DNA from: Lachnospiraceae bacterium
GTDB taxonomy: Bacteria > Bacillota > Clostridia > Lachnospirales > Lachnospiraceae
DNA length: 64,000 nucleotides
Direction: 5' to 3'
Assembly (NCBI GenBank): GCA_017500935.1
Contig: JAFVXW010000030.1
Span: 98,162 to 162,161, forward strand
Notes under the pieces: generated by a model
Databases searched by the model: none
What the model saw: the letters and a program-made list of their open reading frames with translations, nothing else
What the model was told of the DNA's origin: nothing
Part shown: positions 8,183 through 18,893 of the stretch, piece by piece
Layout of the letters: every line of letters begins with the position of its first letter
Position numbering within the stretch: position 1 is the stretch's first letter
Program-made: the position numbers and the translations under genes

Positions 8183-8964
8183 TCAGTTTCCTCACTTTCA
8201 GTATTTTCCGGAATCAGACAGCTTTCCCATCCGTCTCCCAGATCATAGGCGATGCATCTCCAGGCTATTTTTCGTTCTTCATTATATCTGGGAGCACTTC
8301 TTTGCCTGTTCATCGGCAGTTCATATAACAGTGATATGATCTCACCGTTTTCAGAATAAGCACAAGTATATATCAGATATTGTCTCATGGGATCTTCAGA
8401 ATAGGCAAAGGGCAGAAAAACACTGTCTCCCTGACTGTCTGCAAAGGAAAATACCGGAGTTTTGATCTCATAGCGTTCATAAAGTTCCTCAATCGTTTCC
8501 TCTGTCTGCTGTGTCTCATCTTCCTGTGTCTGTGTATCTTCTGCTTCCTGCACTTCTTCGTTTTCTTCTGATGTGTTTTCTCCAGATTCTGTTTTCTGAA
8601 GATATTCTATCATTTCTTCCAGCTTCTTTTTCCTGATTTTCTCTATTGCCTGCTGCGGGATCAGCTCTGTCCTTCCAAACAGATCCTTTTGAAACCGGTC
8701 AAGCTTATTGGTATCTGTAAAGGCAGCATAATCCTTCCACTGTGTACTGAGTTTTTCCAGTGCTATGTTCTCAACACGAAGGTCATAATTGATCTCTCTG
8801 GAATCGATCAGATCCGCATTCAGCTGGGCATTCTCCTGTTCCATCACCTGCATCCGGTTCCGCTCACTCTGCAGCATATAAGCTTCAAAAGCAATAATTC
8901 CAAGCAAAACGATCACAGTAATATAGTTAAAAATCTTGGCAACCACTTCTTCCCGATATTTCAT
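8179..8964 (-). CDS. Membrane-anchored coiled-coil protein of unknown function
   Basis: 261 residues. One membrane segment near residues 12-28 (IFNYITVIVLLGIIAFEAYML) is followed by a coiled coil (about 30-75), a strongly acidic Glu/Thr/Gln-rich linker (about 125-160) and a C-terminal globular part ending in GDGWESCLIPENTESEETE. I do not recognise the C-terminal domain. The topology is probably a short cytoplasmic tail with the rest outside. It is first in the three-gene set with the TPR and DUF4037 genes, overlapping the TPR gene by 4 bp. Confidence 0.65.
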   Translation of the reverse strand: MKYREEVVAKIFNYITVIVLLGIIAFEAYMLQSERNRMQVMEQENAQLNADLIDSREINYDLRVENIALEKLSTQWKDYAAFTDTNKLDRFQKDLFGRTELIPQQAIEKIRKKKLEEMIEYLQKTESGENTSEENEEVQEAEDTQTQEDETQQTEETIEELYERYEIKTPVFSFADSQGDSVFLPFAYSEDPMRQYLIYTCAYSENGEIISLLYELPMNRQRSAPRYNEERKIAWRCIAYDLGDGWESCLIPENTESEETE

Positions 8965-9025
8965 GTTTCCTCCGAAAAATCACATATTTTATTTATCATA
9001 CACCTAAAATACCGAAAAATCAAAT

Positions 9026-9076
9026 GGGGCTTGCCTGTATGTGAAATTTACTTACACTCACATCCAAACACGCCCC
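9026..9076 (-). terminator. Hairpin, possible terminator after the ABC ATPase gene
   Basis: GGGGC (9026-9030) pairs with GCCCC (9072-9076), and an inner ATGTGA (9039-9044) pairs with TCACAT (9058-9063). A T-rich stretch follows on the minus strand. It lies between the ATPase stop and the start of the next operon. Confidence 0.5.
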
Positions 9077-9091
9077 GAATTTACAACTGTT

Positions 9092-9754
9092 TTATTCCGA
9101 AAGCTGACCGTCTATGATATGTACGATCCTCTGCGCAGATGATGCGACGTTCATATCATGAGTGATCATAACGATCGTATTTCCCATTTCATGAAGCTGG
9201 AAAAAAAGTTTTAATACTTCTTTGCCGCTGGCAGAATCCAATGCACCAGTCGGTTCATCGGCAAGCAGGATAGCAGGTTCCCCAACCAAAGCTCTGGCAA
9301 TGGAAACACGCTGTTTCTGACCGCCGGAAAGTTCGTTTGGTTTATGTTTTAAACGATGGTCAAGTCCAAGAAGCTTAATTGTGGGCATCGCTTTTTCTGC
9401 TGCTTCCTCAAAACTCATACCGCGCACCAAAAGCGGCATGGTTATATTCTGCAAAATATTGTAAGTGGAGATCAGCTGATAGTTCTGGAAAATAAACCCG
9501 ATCTTCCGGTTTCTGATCACATTCATCTTGCTTTCCGGCAGTTCATGAATGGCTTCTCCATCCAGAAAATAAGTTCCGCTGTCCGGAAGATCCATGCATC
9601 CGATCATGTTCATCAGTGTTGTTTTACCGGAACCGGACGGACCCAAAATCGCTGTATATTCCCCTTTTTTAACGTTAAAATCAATATCGCGCAATACAGG
9701 AACCTTTTCATCTCCCAACATATAGCCTTTATTGATCTGATTCATGATAATCAT
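9092..9754 (-). CDS. ABC transporter ATP-binding protein, MacB/LolD type
   Basis: 220 residues. It has Walker A GPSGSGKTT (about 39-47), Q-loop FQNYQLI, signature LSGGQKQR, Walker B ILLADEPTGALD and the switch histidine in ITHD. The MacB/LolD-type loop GALDSASG is typical of ATPases that partner FtsX-like permeases in export of peptides or antibiotics. It starts 14 bp past the end of the permease remnant. Since that partner is deleted, the ATPase is probably an orphan without a matching local permease. Confidence 0.9.
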   Translation of the reverse strand: MIIMNQINKGYMLGDEKVPVLRDIDFNVKKGEYTAILGPSGSGKTTLMNMIGCMDLPDSGTYFLDGEAIHELPESKMNVIRNRKIGFIFQNYQLISTYNILQNITMPLLVRGMSFEEAAEKAMPTIKLLGLDHRLKHKPNELSGGQKQRVSIARALVGEPAILLADEPTGALDSASGKEVLKLFFQLHEMGNTIVMITHDMNVASSAQRIVHIIDGQLSE

Positions 9755-9768
9755 ATTGGTTCCCTCTC

Positions 9769-10530
9769 TTATTCCTGATTCAGTGCTGTTACAGGAAGCA
9801 GTCTGGAAGCCTTATACGCCGGATAGAATCCAAACATGGTACCTGTCAGTACACCAAACAACAAAGATAATACTGCTCCGAATACAGAAAGTTCAACTCT
9901 GACTGACAGCTGTTCAATAACAGGTGATATTGCCAGTGAAAACAATGCGCCAAATACTGCACCAACAAGACTGATACAGCCTGCTTCAAGCAAAAATTCA
10001 AGCAAAATATCCTTTCTGCTGCATCCGATCGCTTTTAAAATACCGATCTCATTGGTTCTTTCACGCACGGAAACAAACAATACGTTCATAATACCAATAC
10101 CGCCGACAATAAAGACGATGACTGCCATTGCTGCAAGCAGCATGGTAAGTGTTTCATTGGATTTGGAAGCTGCTTCCATATCACTTTCATCAACAGAAAG
10201 GGTAATGGTAACTGCTTTATAATTGTTTACGCTGATCAACTCCATATTTCTGGAAAGACTGTCACCAACGGCTACAGAGACACTTGTGACTACACCGTCA
10301 TTTTCAGCCAGCAAACATCCGTCAGGAAGATAACTGTCCAAAACAGAAAGCTTTTCCTGTGCTTCTTCGTAATCGGTCAGTGCGGTCTGATGAGTAGGTA
10401 GATCGGACTGCAGGGAAATAATTTCTTCCTGCAGATCAGCGATTGATTCATTTTTTATAGTAAAAACCCATCGCGGACATATCCATGTCAAAAGCGACGG
10501 AAAGACCTATACCAGTTTTATTGTGACGCT
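9769..10530 (-). pseudogene. Remnant of a MacAB-like exporter: adaptor fragment fused to permease C-terminus
   Basis: An open frame from 9769 to 10491 joins two incompatible halves. The first ~105 residues are part of a HlyD/MacA-type periplasmic adaptor, with a coiled coil and lipoyl-like piece AENDGVVTSVSVAVGD and VTITLSVDESDM. The rest is the C-terminal half of an FtsX/MacB permease with three membrane segments (GGIGIMNVLFVSVRERTNEIGILKAIG onward). The adaptor C-terminus and permease N-terminus are missing, consistent with one in-frame deletion. Upstream, adaptor-like sequence (LSVAFDMDMSAMGF) continues in another frame to about 10530, separated by a one-base shift at a T run. There is no credible start. 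I call it a pseudogene. Confidence 0.8.
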
Positions 10531-10540
10531 TCCATAATAG

Positions 10541-10588
10541 AAAAACGCTGCCAGCTACTGTGTTCTCACAGTTTTGACAGCGTTTTTT
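10541..10588 (-). terminator. Terminator of the ilv-leu gene cluster
   Basis: AAAAACGCTG (10541-10550) pairs with CAGCGTTTTTT (10578-10588), and an inner ACTGTG/CACAGT arm extends the stem. Runs of T are present on either strand, and it lies directly after leuD. Confidence 0.85.
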
Positions 10589-10590
10589 GA

Positions 10591-11079
10591 TTATTTTTCG
10601 TTAATATAATTGATCAGACCGCCTGCGGCAATGATCTTTTGCATAAAGGGCGGAAATGCCTGTCCTTTAAATGAAGTACCTTTTGTCTTATTGATAATGA
10701 TACCGGAATCAAAATCCACTTCCACTTCATCACCTGCTTCGATGCCTTTGGAAGCTTCCGCACATTCAATGATCGGAAGTCCTATATTGATGGCATTGCG
10801 GTAAAAGATTCTTGCGAAGGTCTCAGCAATGACACAGCTTACGCCGGCAGCCTTGATCGCGATCGGCGCATGCTCTCTTGATGAGCCGCATCCGAAGTTT
10901 TTATCTGCAACAATGATATCACCGGCTTTTACCTTTTTGATAAAATCCTTATCAATATCTTCCATGCAATGCATGGCAAGTTCCTGCGGATTGGAAGAAT
11001 TTAAGTAACGGGCAGGAATGATAACGTCGGTATCAACATTGTCTCCATATTTGAAAACAGTTCCAACTGCATTTTTCAT
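10591..11079 (-). CDS. leuD: 3-isopropylmalate dehydratase small subunit
   Basis: 162 residues, the short form typical of clostridia. LeuD pairs with LeuC to isomerise 2- to 3-isopropylmalate in leucine synthesis. The swivelling domain signature [20 protein letters not shown] is present, as is the N-terminal [15 protein letters not shown]. It begins 18 bp after leuC and is followed by a strong terminator, so it closes the cluster. The related homoaconitase/citraconate small subunits look alike, but the ilv context supports leucine. Confidence 0.93.
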   Translation of the reverse strand: MKNAVGTVFKYGDNVDTDVIIPARYLNSSNPQELAMHCMEDIDKDFIKKVKAGDIIVADKNFGCGSSREHAPIAIKAAGVSCVIAETFARIFYRNAINIGLPIIECAEASKGIEAGDEVEVDFDSGIIINKTKGTSFKGQAFPPFMQKIIAAGGLINYINEK

Positions 11080-11097
11080 TTTGTTGTCCGCTCCTTT

Positions 11098-12360
11098 CTA
11101 TAATCTCTCAGGGCAGGAAATCACGCCGGTCACAGCACTTGCAGCAGCTACCGCAGGGCTTGCCAGATATACTTCTGATTCCACATGGCCCATTCTGCCG
11201 ACAAAGTTTCTGTTGGTGGTGGAAACACATCTTTCACCGGCTGCCAGAACACCCATATAGCCGCCAAGACAGGGACCGCAGGTAGGGGTACTTACCACCG
11301 CGCCTGCTTCGATAAAGATCTTTAACAATCCCTCTTCCATTGCCTGCAGATAGATTGCCTGGGTAGCAGGAATCACGATACAGCGCATGCCGGGAGCCAC
11401 TTTTTTGCCTTCCAACACCTTTGCTGCAATACGAAGATCGTCAAGACGTCCGTTGGTACAGGAACCGATCACAACCTGATCGATACGGATATCTTCTGTG
11501 ATTTCATCAATTGTCTTTGTATTTTCAGGCAGATGCGGGAATGCGATCGTAGGACGAAGCGCAGACAGATCAATCGTATATTCCTCGTCATAAACAGCGT
11601 CTTCATCCGCTTCATAAACAGTCCATGTTTTTGTGGAATGTTCTTTCATATATTCAATCGCTTTTTCATCCACAGGGAAAATACCGTTTTTGCCGCCCGC
11701 TTCAATCGCCATATTCGCAATGGTAAAACGGTCATCCATGCTCAGACTTTCAATTCCGTCACCGGTAAATTCCATTGACTTATATAAAGCACCGTCTACA
11801 CCGATAATACCAATAATGTGCAGGATCACATCTTTTCCGCTTACCCATTCGGAAAGCTTTCCTGTCAGATTGAATCTGATCGCAGAAGGCACTTTAAACC
11901 ATGCTTTTCCGGTTGCCATACCGGCTGCCATATCGGTACTTCCAACACCTGTTGAAAATGCGCCAAGTGCACCGTAAGTACAGGTATGGGAATCTGCGCC
12001 GATGATCACATCACCTGCAACCGTGAGTCCTTTTTCCGGCAAAAGTGCATGCTCAATACCCATCTGACCCACTTCAAAATAATTGGTGATCTGGTTTTTA
12101 TAAGCAAACTCTCTGACACATTTGCAGTGTTCAGCAGATTTAATATCTTTATTCGGGACAAAATGATCCGGAACCAGTGCGATCTTATCTTTGTCAAACA
12201 CACCGGATACGTTCATTTTTTCCATTTCCTTGATCGCAACAGGACTTGTAATATCATTTCCAAGGACAAGATCCAGATCAGCTTCGATAAGCTGACCTGC
12301 TTCCACATAGTCAAGCCCTGCATGTGCAGCAAGGATCTTTTGTGTCATTGTCATTCCCAT
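11098..12360 (-). CDS. leuC: 3-isopropylmalate dehydratase large subunit
   Basis: 420 residues. It carries the Fe-S cluster cysteines C301 (IGSCTNGR), C361 and C364 ([10 protein letters not shown]), and the substrate-side [23 protein letters not shown] block near 121-143. This is the short archaeal/clostridial type of large subunit. It works with the LeuD subunit encoded next in the operon. leuA and leuB, the other dedicated leucine genes, are not in this window, nor is ilvD, so the pathway is completed elsewhere. Confidence 0.93.
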   Translation of the reverse strand: MGMTMTQKILAAHAGLDYVEAGQLIEADLDLVLGNDITSPVAIKEMEKMNVSGVFDKDKIALVPDHFVPNKDIKSAEHCKCVREFAYKNQITNYFEVGQMGIEHALLPEKGLTVAGDVIIGADSHTCTYGALGAFSTGVGSTDMAAGMATGKAWFKVPSAIRFNLTGKLSEWVSGKDVILHIIGIIGVDGALYKSMEFTGDGIESLSMDDRFTIANMAIEAGGKNGIFPVDEKAIEYMKEHSTKTWTVYEADEDAVYDEEYTIDLSALRPTIAFPHLPENTKTIDEITEDIRIDQVVIGSCTNGRLDDLRIAAKVLEGKKVAPGMRCIVIPATQAIYLQAMEEGLLKIFIEAGAVVSTPTCGPCLGGYMGVLAAGERCVSTTNRNFVGRMGHVESEVYLASPAVAAASAVTGVISCPERL

Positions 12361-12400
12361 GGCTGTATCTCCTTAATAAATGGGATCGTTCCCTGAATAT

Positions 12401-13195
12401 TCAGTTCTGATTTTCTTCCTCTGTTTCCACCTCTTTTTGAAAACGGGGAAGCACAAAAATCATAAATAATCCAAACAGACAGATAAAGAGGGAAATAAAC
12501 TGTGAAGTCGTAAAGCTTCCCACATTACCTCTGATCAGATCACCGCGGAAATATTCCAGAACAAATCTTCCGATACTGTAAAATGTCAGAAAACAACCTG
12601 CAATCTGACCGTCTTTTTTAAGCTTTTTTGACAGAATCATCAGCACTGCAAAATGAAGAAGGTTAAGCAGACTTGATATCAGCTGTGTCGGAAGAAGCGG
12701 AACATTGTTTGGAGCATATGCAGAGTTTGTAAAAGTAACTGCGATCGGACAGGAATTTGAAACTTCCATTCCGTAACAGCAGCCTGCAAGAAAACAGCCG
12801 ATTCTTCCTATACCCTGTGCAAGTGCAAAAGCAGGCGCCGTAAGATCAAAAAGCTTTAAAAAAGGCATTTTTTTGTTCCGGCAGTAAATATAAGCCCCCA
12901 GCACACCGCCAATAATGCTTCCGTATACCACAAAACCGTCTTTCAGACAATCCATAAAAATGGAGGGATCTTCGATCAGATCCTGCAATCTGGTGAAAAG
13001 GTAAAGAATCTTTGCACCCAGTAAACCACAGACCACACCGGTCAGTGCCATGTAAAATACATGATCACTGTCACTGATTCCTTTCTTTCTGGCACGGTAA
13101 TCCACCATCCAGTATGCACTGATAATTCCAAGAGCCATCATCAGGCCGTAACCGTAAAAGGTAAACGGCCCAATGCTGAAAAGTTCATTTTTCAT
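12401..13195 (-). CDS. lgt: Prolipoprotein diacylglyceryl transferase
   Basis: 264 residues with about seven membrane segments. Lgt transfers diacylglycerol from phosphatidylglycerol to the lipobox cysteine of prolipoproteins. The family motif is seen as ALAQGIGRIGCFLAGCCYGMEV, and the N-terminal FSIGPFTFYGYGLMMALGIISAYW is typical. It sits between ilvC (19 bp) and leuC (40 bp), so this membrane enzyme is probably transcribed with branched-chain amino acid genes. A substrate candidate, the lipoprotein at 18.9 kb, is close by. Confidence 0.95.
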   Translation of the reverse strand: MKNELFSIGPFTFYGYGLMMALGIISAYWMVDYRARKKGISDSDHVFYMALTGVVCGLLGAKILYLFTRLQDLIEDPSIFMDCLKDGFVVYGSIIGGVLGAYIYCRNKKMPFLKLFDLTAPAFALAQGIGRIGCFLAGCCYGMEVSNSCPIAVTFTNSAYAPNNVPLLPTQLISSLLNLLHFAVLMILSKKLKKDGQIAGCFLTFYSIGRFVLEYFRGDLIRGNVGSFTTSQFISLFICLFGLFMIFVLPRFQKEVETEEENQN

Positions 13196-13214
13196 TCTTT
13201 ATTCCTTAAAAGTC

Positions 13215-14773
<1,559 letters not shown>

Positions 14774-14790
14774 GGTTTACCTCCAAATAC

Positions 14791-15276
14791 TTATTCGTTA
14801 TCGCGGCATTTGGGAAGCGCAACCGTACCTGTACGTGCAACTTCTGCAATGCTAACTGACTGCAGCATGTTGATAAACAGCTGAATTCTTTCAGGTGTAT
14901 CACATAACTGGATCAGCATCTGATTCTTTGACATATCGACGATATCAGCCTTCATAATGCTGCAGATTTCCATAACATCCTTACGGTTGTTACGGTTGTA
15001 TTTCACCTTGATCAGCATCAGTTCACGGATAAAACATTCTGCTTCTTCAAATGTTTTGACTTTGATCACATCCAGCTTTTTATTCAGCTGTTTTTCGATC
15101 TGCTCATGAGTATGCGGATCTCCTGTGGAGACAATGGTCATACGGGACATGGACGGATCATCAGTCTCTCCTACAGCCAGGCTGTTAATGTTAAAAGCTC
15201 TTCTTGAGAAAAGGCCGGAAACTTTAAACAGAACACCGGAACGATTCTCTACAAGAACGGAATAAATCTTTTTCAC
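14791..15276 (-). CDS. ilvN: Acetolactate synthase small subunit, first copy
   Basis: 161 residues from the GTG at 15276, which has AAGGAGG eight bases upstream. A longer open frame would overlap ilvB and has no better site. The ACT domain reads KKIYSVLVENRSGVLFKVSGLFSRRAFNINS, followed by DDPSMSRMTIV and the C-terminal domain. It lies 16 bp after ilvB and 17 bp before the second ilvN. Two small subunits next to one large subunit suggest mixed or alternative regulation of a single catalytic enzyme. Confidence 0.9.
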   Translation of the reverse strand: MKKIYSVLVENRSGVLFKVSGLFSRRAFNINSLAVGETDDPSMSRMTIVSTGDPHTHEQIEKQLNKKLDVIKVKTFEEAECFIRELMLIKVKYNRNNRKDVMEICSIMKADIVDMSKNQMLIQLCDTPERIQLFINMLQSVSIAEVARTGTVALPKCRDNE

Positions 15277-15292
15277 AAGTGTTTCCTCCTTT

Positions 15293-16906
15293 TCAGACAA
15301 GATCCATGGGATCGATCACACATTCCATCAGGATAGTCTCATCCTTTTCAAGGAATCTGTCGATCGCTTCATCCGCCTGCTCCATATTGGTTACCCTGAT
15401 AAAGGGAATTCCATATGCTTCGGCGATTTTGGAAAGATCCGGACTTCCGGAAAGATCCACAACCGAATATCTGCCGTTGTACGTCTTATACTGATACTGA
15501 CGCACCATGCCAAGATACTGGTTCGACATTACGACAACCTTGGTACGAAGATCATGCTGACACATAGTCGCAAATTCCATCATGGACATCTGGAAAGAAC
15601 CGTCGCCGCATACTGCAACAGACTGTCTGTCAGGCGCCCCCGCCTTTGCTCCCATTGCAGCAGGGATGGAATAACCCATGGTTCCCATACCGCCTGATGT
15701 CATGAAAGTACCGTTTTTTACGATATGGTTTTTGCAGGACCAGATCTGATTCTGTCCTACGTCAGCCACATAAATGCCGGTATCCGCCATCTTTTCAGAA
15801 AGCTTTTTGATAAATTCTGCAGGATCCACAAAAGCAGGATCAGGATTTCTCTTAAGCTTCATGGATTCACGGTATCCGTTCAGAGTATCGATCCATTCCT
15901 GATGATTGCAGGAAATATCAATATTGAGCATTTCTTCGAAAATACTCTTCGCATCGCCAACAAGAGGAATGGTGGGGCCTGCATTTTTACCGATTTCTGC
16001 AGGGTCAACGTCCATATGTACCAAAATCTTGTTGCGTGTTATGATCTCGGGCTGATTAACAGCACGGTCAGCTACACGTGCACCGACCATGATAAGCATA
16101 TCAGCTTCATTCATGGCGCGGTTTGCATAAGTCGCACCGTTATTTCCTACCATGCCATAACAGAGCGGATCCTTTGTCTGCATGGCACCGATTCCCATCA
16201 TGGTGGAAACGACGGGCACCTGATATTTCCTGGCAAATTCTCTCAGCTGATGCTGCGCATCACTTAAAAGAACACCGCCGCCTGCACAGATAACAGGGCG
16301 TTTTGCCTTTTCAAGCTCTGCCATTACTTTTTTAATCTGTACAGAATGTCCTTTAACGGTAGGTTTGTAAGATCTGATGGAAATATTCTCAGGATATTTA
16401 AACTTTTTAACTGCTGCATTCTGTACATCGATGGGAACATCGATCAGTACCGGTCCTTTTCGTCCGGTATTGGCAATATAAAACGCTTCTTTGAAAATCT
16501 GGGGAATATCCTCAGGATTTTTCACCAGATAACTGTATTTTACAAAAGATTCGGCTGCTCCCGTAATATCTGCTTCCTGAAATACGTCACTGCCGATCAG
16601 CTCAGAATTGACCTGCCCTGTGATACATACAAGCGGAATGCTGTCTGCATACGCTGTCGCGATACCTGTGATCAGGTTGGTGGCTCCGGGACCGCTGGTT
16701 ACGGCACATACACCGACTTTTCCGGTCACACGCGCCATACCGCTTGCAGCATGCGCCGCATTCTGTTCTGTTCTGATCAGGATTGAACGAACACTGGAAT
16801 CAAGTACAGCATCATAAAAAGGACATATTGCAACACCGGGATAGCCAAATATCATTTCAACGCCTTCGTTTTCAAGGCACTTAACCATAGCCTGTGCACC
16901 ATTCAT
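15293..16906 (-). CDS. ilvB: Acetolactate synthase large (catalytic) subunit
   Basis: 537 residues, a ThDP-dependent enzyme condensing pyruvate with pyruvate or 2-oxobutyrate. The catalytic Glu is E47 (IRTEQNAAHAASGMAR), and the central FAD-type domain and the C-terminal ThDP motif GDGSFQMSMMEFATM with the later NQYLGM are visible. First gene of the ilvB-ilvN-ilvN-ilvC-lgt-leuC-leuD series, all closely spaced on the same strand. Its ATG follows AAGGAGGAAG. Confidence 0.95.
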   Translation of the reverse strand: MNGAQAMVKCLENEGVEMIFGYPGVAICPFYDAVLDSSVRSILIRTEQNAAHAASGMARVTGKVGVCAVTSGPGATNLITGIATAYADSIPLVCITGQVNSELIGSDVFQEADITGAAESFVKYSYLVKNPEDIPQIFKEAFYIANTGRKGPVLIDVPIDVQNAAVKKFKYPENISIRSYKPTVKGHSVQIKKVMAELEKAKRPVICAGGGVLLSDAQHQLREFARKYQVPVVSTMMGIGAMQTKDPLCYGMVGNNGATYANRAMNEADMLIMVGARVADRAVNQPEIITRNKILVHMDVDPAEIGKNAGPTIPLVGDAKSIFEEMLNIDISCNHQEWIDTLNGYRESMKLKRNPDPAFVDPAEFIKKLSEKMADTGIYVADVGQNQIWSCKNHIVKNGTFMTSGGMGTMGYSIPAAMGAKAGAPDRQSVAVCGDGSFQMSMMEFATMCQHDLRTKVVVMSNQYLGMVRQYQYKTYNGRYSVVDLSGSPDLSKIAEAYGIPFIRVTNMEQADEAIDRFLEKDETILMECVIDPMDLV

Positions 16907-16960
16907 ACTCCGACTTCCTCCTTATACCGGTAATTTCTTTTCTCAAATTATTATTTTACC

Positions 16961-16990
16961 ACTATAAAGTATAAAACTATGGTTCGTCAA
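16961..16990 (-). promoter_or_regulatory. Promoter of the ilv-leu cluster
   Basis: TTGACG (16985-16990) and TATAGT (16961-16966) on the minus strand with 18 bp between them; a 17-bp alternative TTATAG overlaps. The transcript leader to the ilvB ATG would be about 50 bases, too short for a T-box or a leader-peptide attenuator, and I see neither. Confidence 0.6.
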
Positions 16991-17015
16991 CTCTTATTTT
17001 TAATTTATAGTCTTT

Positions 17016-18758
17016 TTATGAACGAATTTTTTCAAAATAACGTGATACCGCTTCTTCCTTTGCGGCAAAAAGATCTGCTGTAATAACAGCATCACTGACT
17101 GCCTTCTGGGAAGGATTCATAAATGCCATATGAAGTCCGCTTCCGGCAGCAAGAGTCATAAAGGCAGCGTTTAACTGGCTTCTGTTGGGCATGCCATAGG
17201 AAATATTGGAAATACCGCATACACTGGCAATTTGGTTTTCCCTGCAGTATCTGATCACTTCCAGGGCTTCTTTTGCTGCTTCCGGATTGACAGCAAGGGA
17301 AGTCACAAGGGCATCGATCACAATGTCATCTTTGGAAAAACCAAGGTCATATGCTTTTTTGAGTATATTTTCAATGATTTCTTTCTTTTCTTCAAAATCA
17401 AGAGGTACTCCTGCCTCTGTATAAGGCATCACGATAAACATGGCGCCGTATTTTTTCACAGCCATAAGAAGTCTGTCTGTTTTGCCCTCTTCCAAAGTAA
17501 CAGAGTTTACCAGGGCTCTGCCGGGATATCTGCGCAGTGCTGCTTCCAAAACATCTGCATCAGAAGAATCCAGTACAAGCGGAAGTTTTGTCACGCCTGC
17601 AGCTGCATCCATTGCCAAAAGCATGGTTTCCTTTTCATCGATACCGGGCATACCGCAGTTGATGTCCAAAAGCTGGGCACCCATTTCTTCCTGCTCAGAT
17701 GCCATATCTTCCAGGGTATAGAATTCCCCTTCCATAAATTCTTCCTGCAGGTCCTCTTTTCCCGTGGGATTGATACGCTCGCCGATCACAACAAGCGGAT
17801 CATTTAAGCCAAAGCTTACTGTTTTGCGCTCTGAGGTAAGGTAATGCATACCTGCAGCTTTGCGTGAAGGCTTTACATCAGGCATTTTTACTGTTTTAGT
17901 CAGCGCACGGATATGATCCGGTGTGGTTCCGCAGCAGCCGCCAAGGATCAAGGCACCTGCATCCGCAAGAAGCTGCATTTTCTCACCAAACTCCTCTGCG
18001 CCCATTTCATATACGGTCTGTCCGTTTTCATCCAGACTTGGAAGTCCTGCATTGGGTTTTGCAATGACAGGAATTTTGGTTACAGCCACAATTTTCTTTA
18101 CCACTTCAGCCATTTTTTCAGGTCCTGTGGAACAGTTGACACCAATGGCATCTGCGCCAAGACTTTCCAGCACCACCGCAGCAGTCACCGCATCCGTTCC
18201 ATAAAGAGTCTTGCCGCTTTCTTCAAAGGTCATGGTAACCATAATCGGCAGATCGGGTGCGGTTTCCTTTGCTGCGATCAGCGCAGCACGGCACTCCTGC
18301 AGGCTCATCATGGTTTCCACAATCAGAAGATCAACGCCTGCCTGCTCAAGACAGCCGATCTGCTCTTTGTAAATATCGATCAGTTCCTCAAAAGAAAGTG
18401 TTCCAATTGGCTCTAACAGCTCACCGGTCATGGTAAGATCACCGGCTACATACGCTTTGTCACCGGCTGCTTCTCTGGAAATGGCAACCAGTGTTTTATT
18501 CAGTTCTTCTGTTCTGTCTGCCAGACCGTATCCGTCCAGTTTGATGCGGTTTGCAGAAAAAGTAGGGGCATAGACAACATTGCTGCCGGCTTCCACATAT
18601 TCTTTCTGCAGACCGATCAGCACTTCTTTATTCTCTGTGATCCATAATTCCGGGCAAACACCGGAAGGCATACCTCTTTTTTGAAGGTTTGAACCGGTTG
18701 CGCCATCCAAAAATAAAAACTTATCCTTTAAAATATTTTGAAATTCCTGCTTATTCAT
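17016..18758 (-). CDS. Methionine-synthase-like protein: homocysteine methyltransferase plus pterin-binding domains, no B12 domain
   Basis: 580 residues. Residues 1-285 are a homocysteine S-methyltransferase domain with zinc cysteines in GVNCSTGPEK and ILGGCCGTTPDH. Residues about 315-570 are a methyltetrahydrofolate (pterin)-binding domain starting VVIGERINPTGK and including DINCGMPG. The cobalamin-binding and reactivation domains of full MetH (about 1200 residues) are absent. Such proteins are thought to use a corrinoid domain on a separate polypeptide, but none is encoded here. It is upstream of ilvB, whose own promoter lies in the gap, and divergent from the lipoprotein gene. Confidence 0.88.
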   Translation of the reverse strand: MNKQEFQNILKDKFLFLDGATGSNLQKRGMPSGVCPELWITENKEVLIGLQKEYVEAGSNVVYAPTFSANRIKLDGYGLADRTEELNKTLVAISREAAGDKAYVAGDLTMTGELLEPIGTLSFEELIDIYKEQIGCLEQAGVDLLIVETMMSLQECRAALIAAKETAPDLPIMVTMTFEESGKTLYGTDAVTAAVVLESLGADAIGVNCSTGPEKMAEVVKKIVAVTKIPVIAKPNAGLPSLDENGQTVYEMGAEEFGEKMQLLADAGALILGGCCGTTPDHIRALTKTVKMPDVKPSRKAAGMHYLTSERKTVSFGLNDPLVVIGERINPTGKEDLQEEFMEGEFYTLEDMASEQEEMGAQLLDINCGMPGIDEKETMLLAMDAAAGVTKLPLVLDSSDADVLEAALRRYPGRALVNSVTLEEGKTDRLLMAVKKYGAMFIVMPYTEAGVPLDFEEKKEIIENILKKAYDLGFSKDDIVIDALVTSLAVNPEAAKEALEVIRYCRENQIASVCGISNISYGMPNRSQLNAAFMTLAAGSGLHMAFMNPSQKAVSDAVITADLFAAKEEAVSRYFEKIRS

Positions 18759-18893
18759 GGCGACCTCCTTAAAAATATTAAAAATTATCTTATCACAATT
18801 TTCCCCAAAAAGGAAGAGATTCTTGCTTTTGTATGCACTTTATGATACTTTTTAAATATCCTTTCACACAAACATCCTCAGGAGGCATTCATC

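Noticed and set aside
10478-10534. A plus-strand reading HVKSDGKTYTSFIVTLP followed by TAA looked like the C-terminus of a membrane adaptor in the opposite direction.
   Set aside because: The minus-strand reading of the same bases continues the adaptor remnant after a one-base shift, which explains it better.
16907-17015. T-box or leader-peptide attenuator before ilvB.
   Set aside because: The gap is about 110 bp, most of it promoter, with no codon-rich leader or T-box sequence seen.
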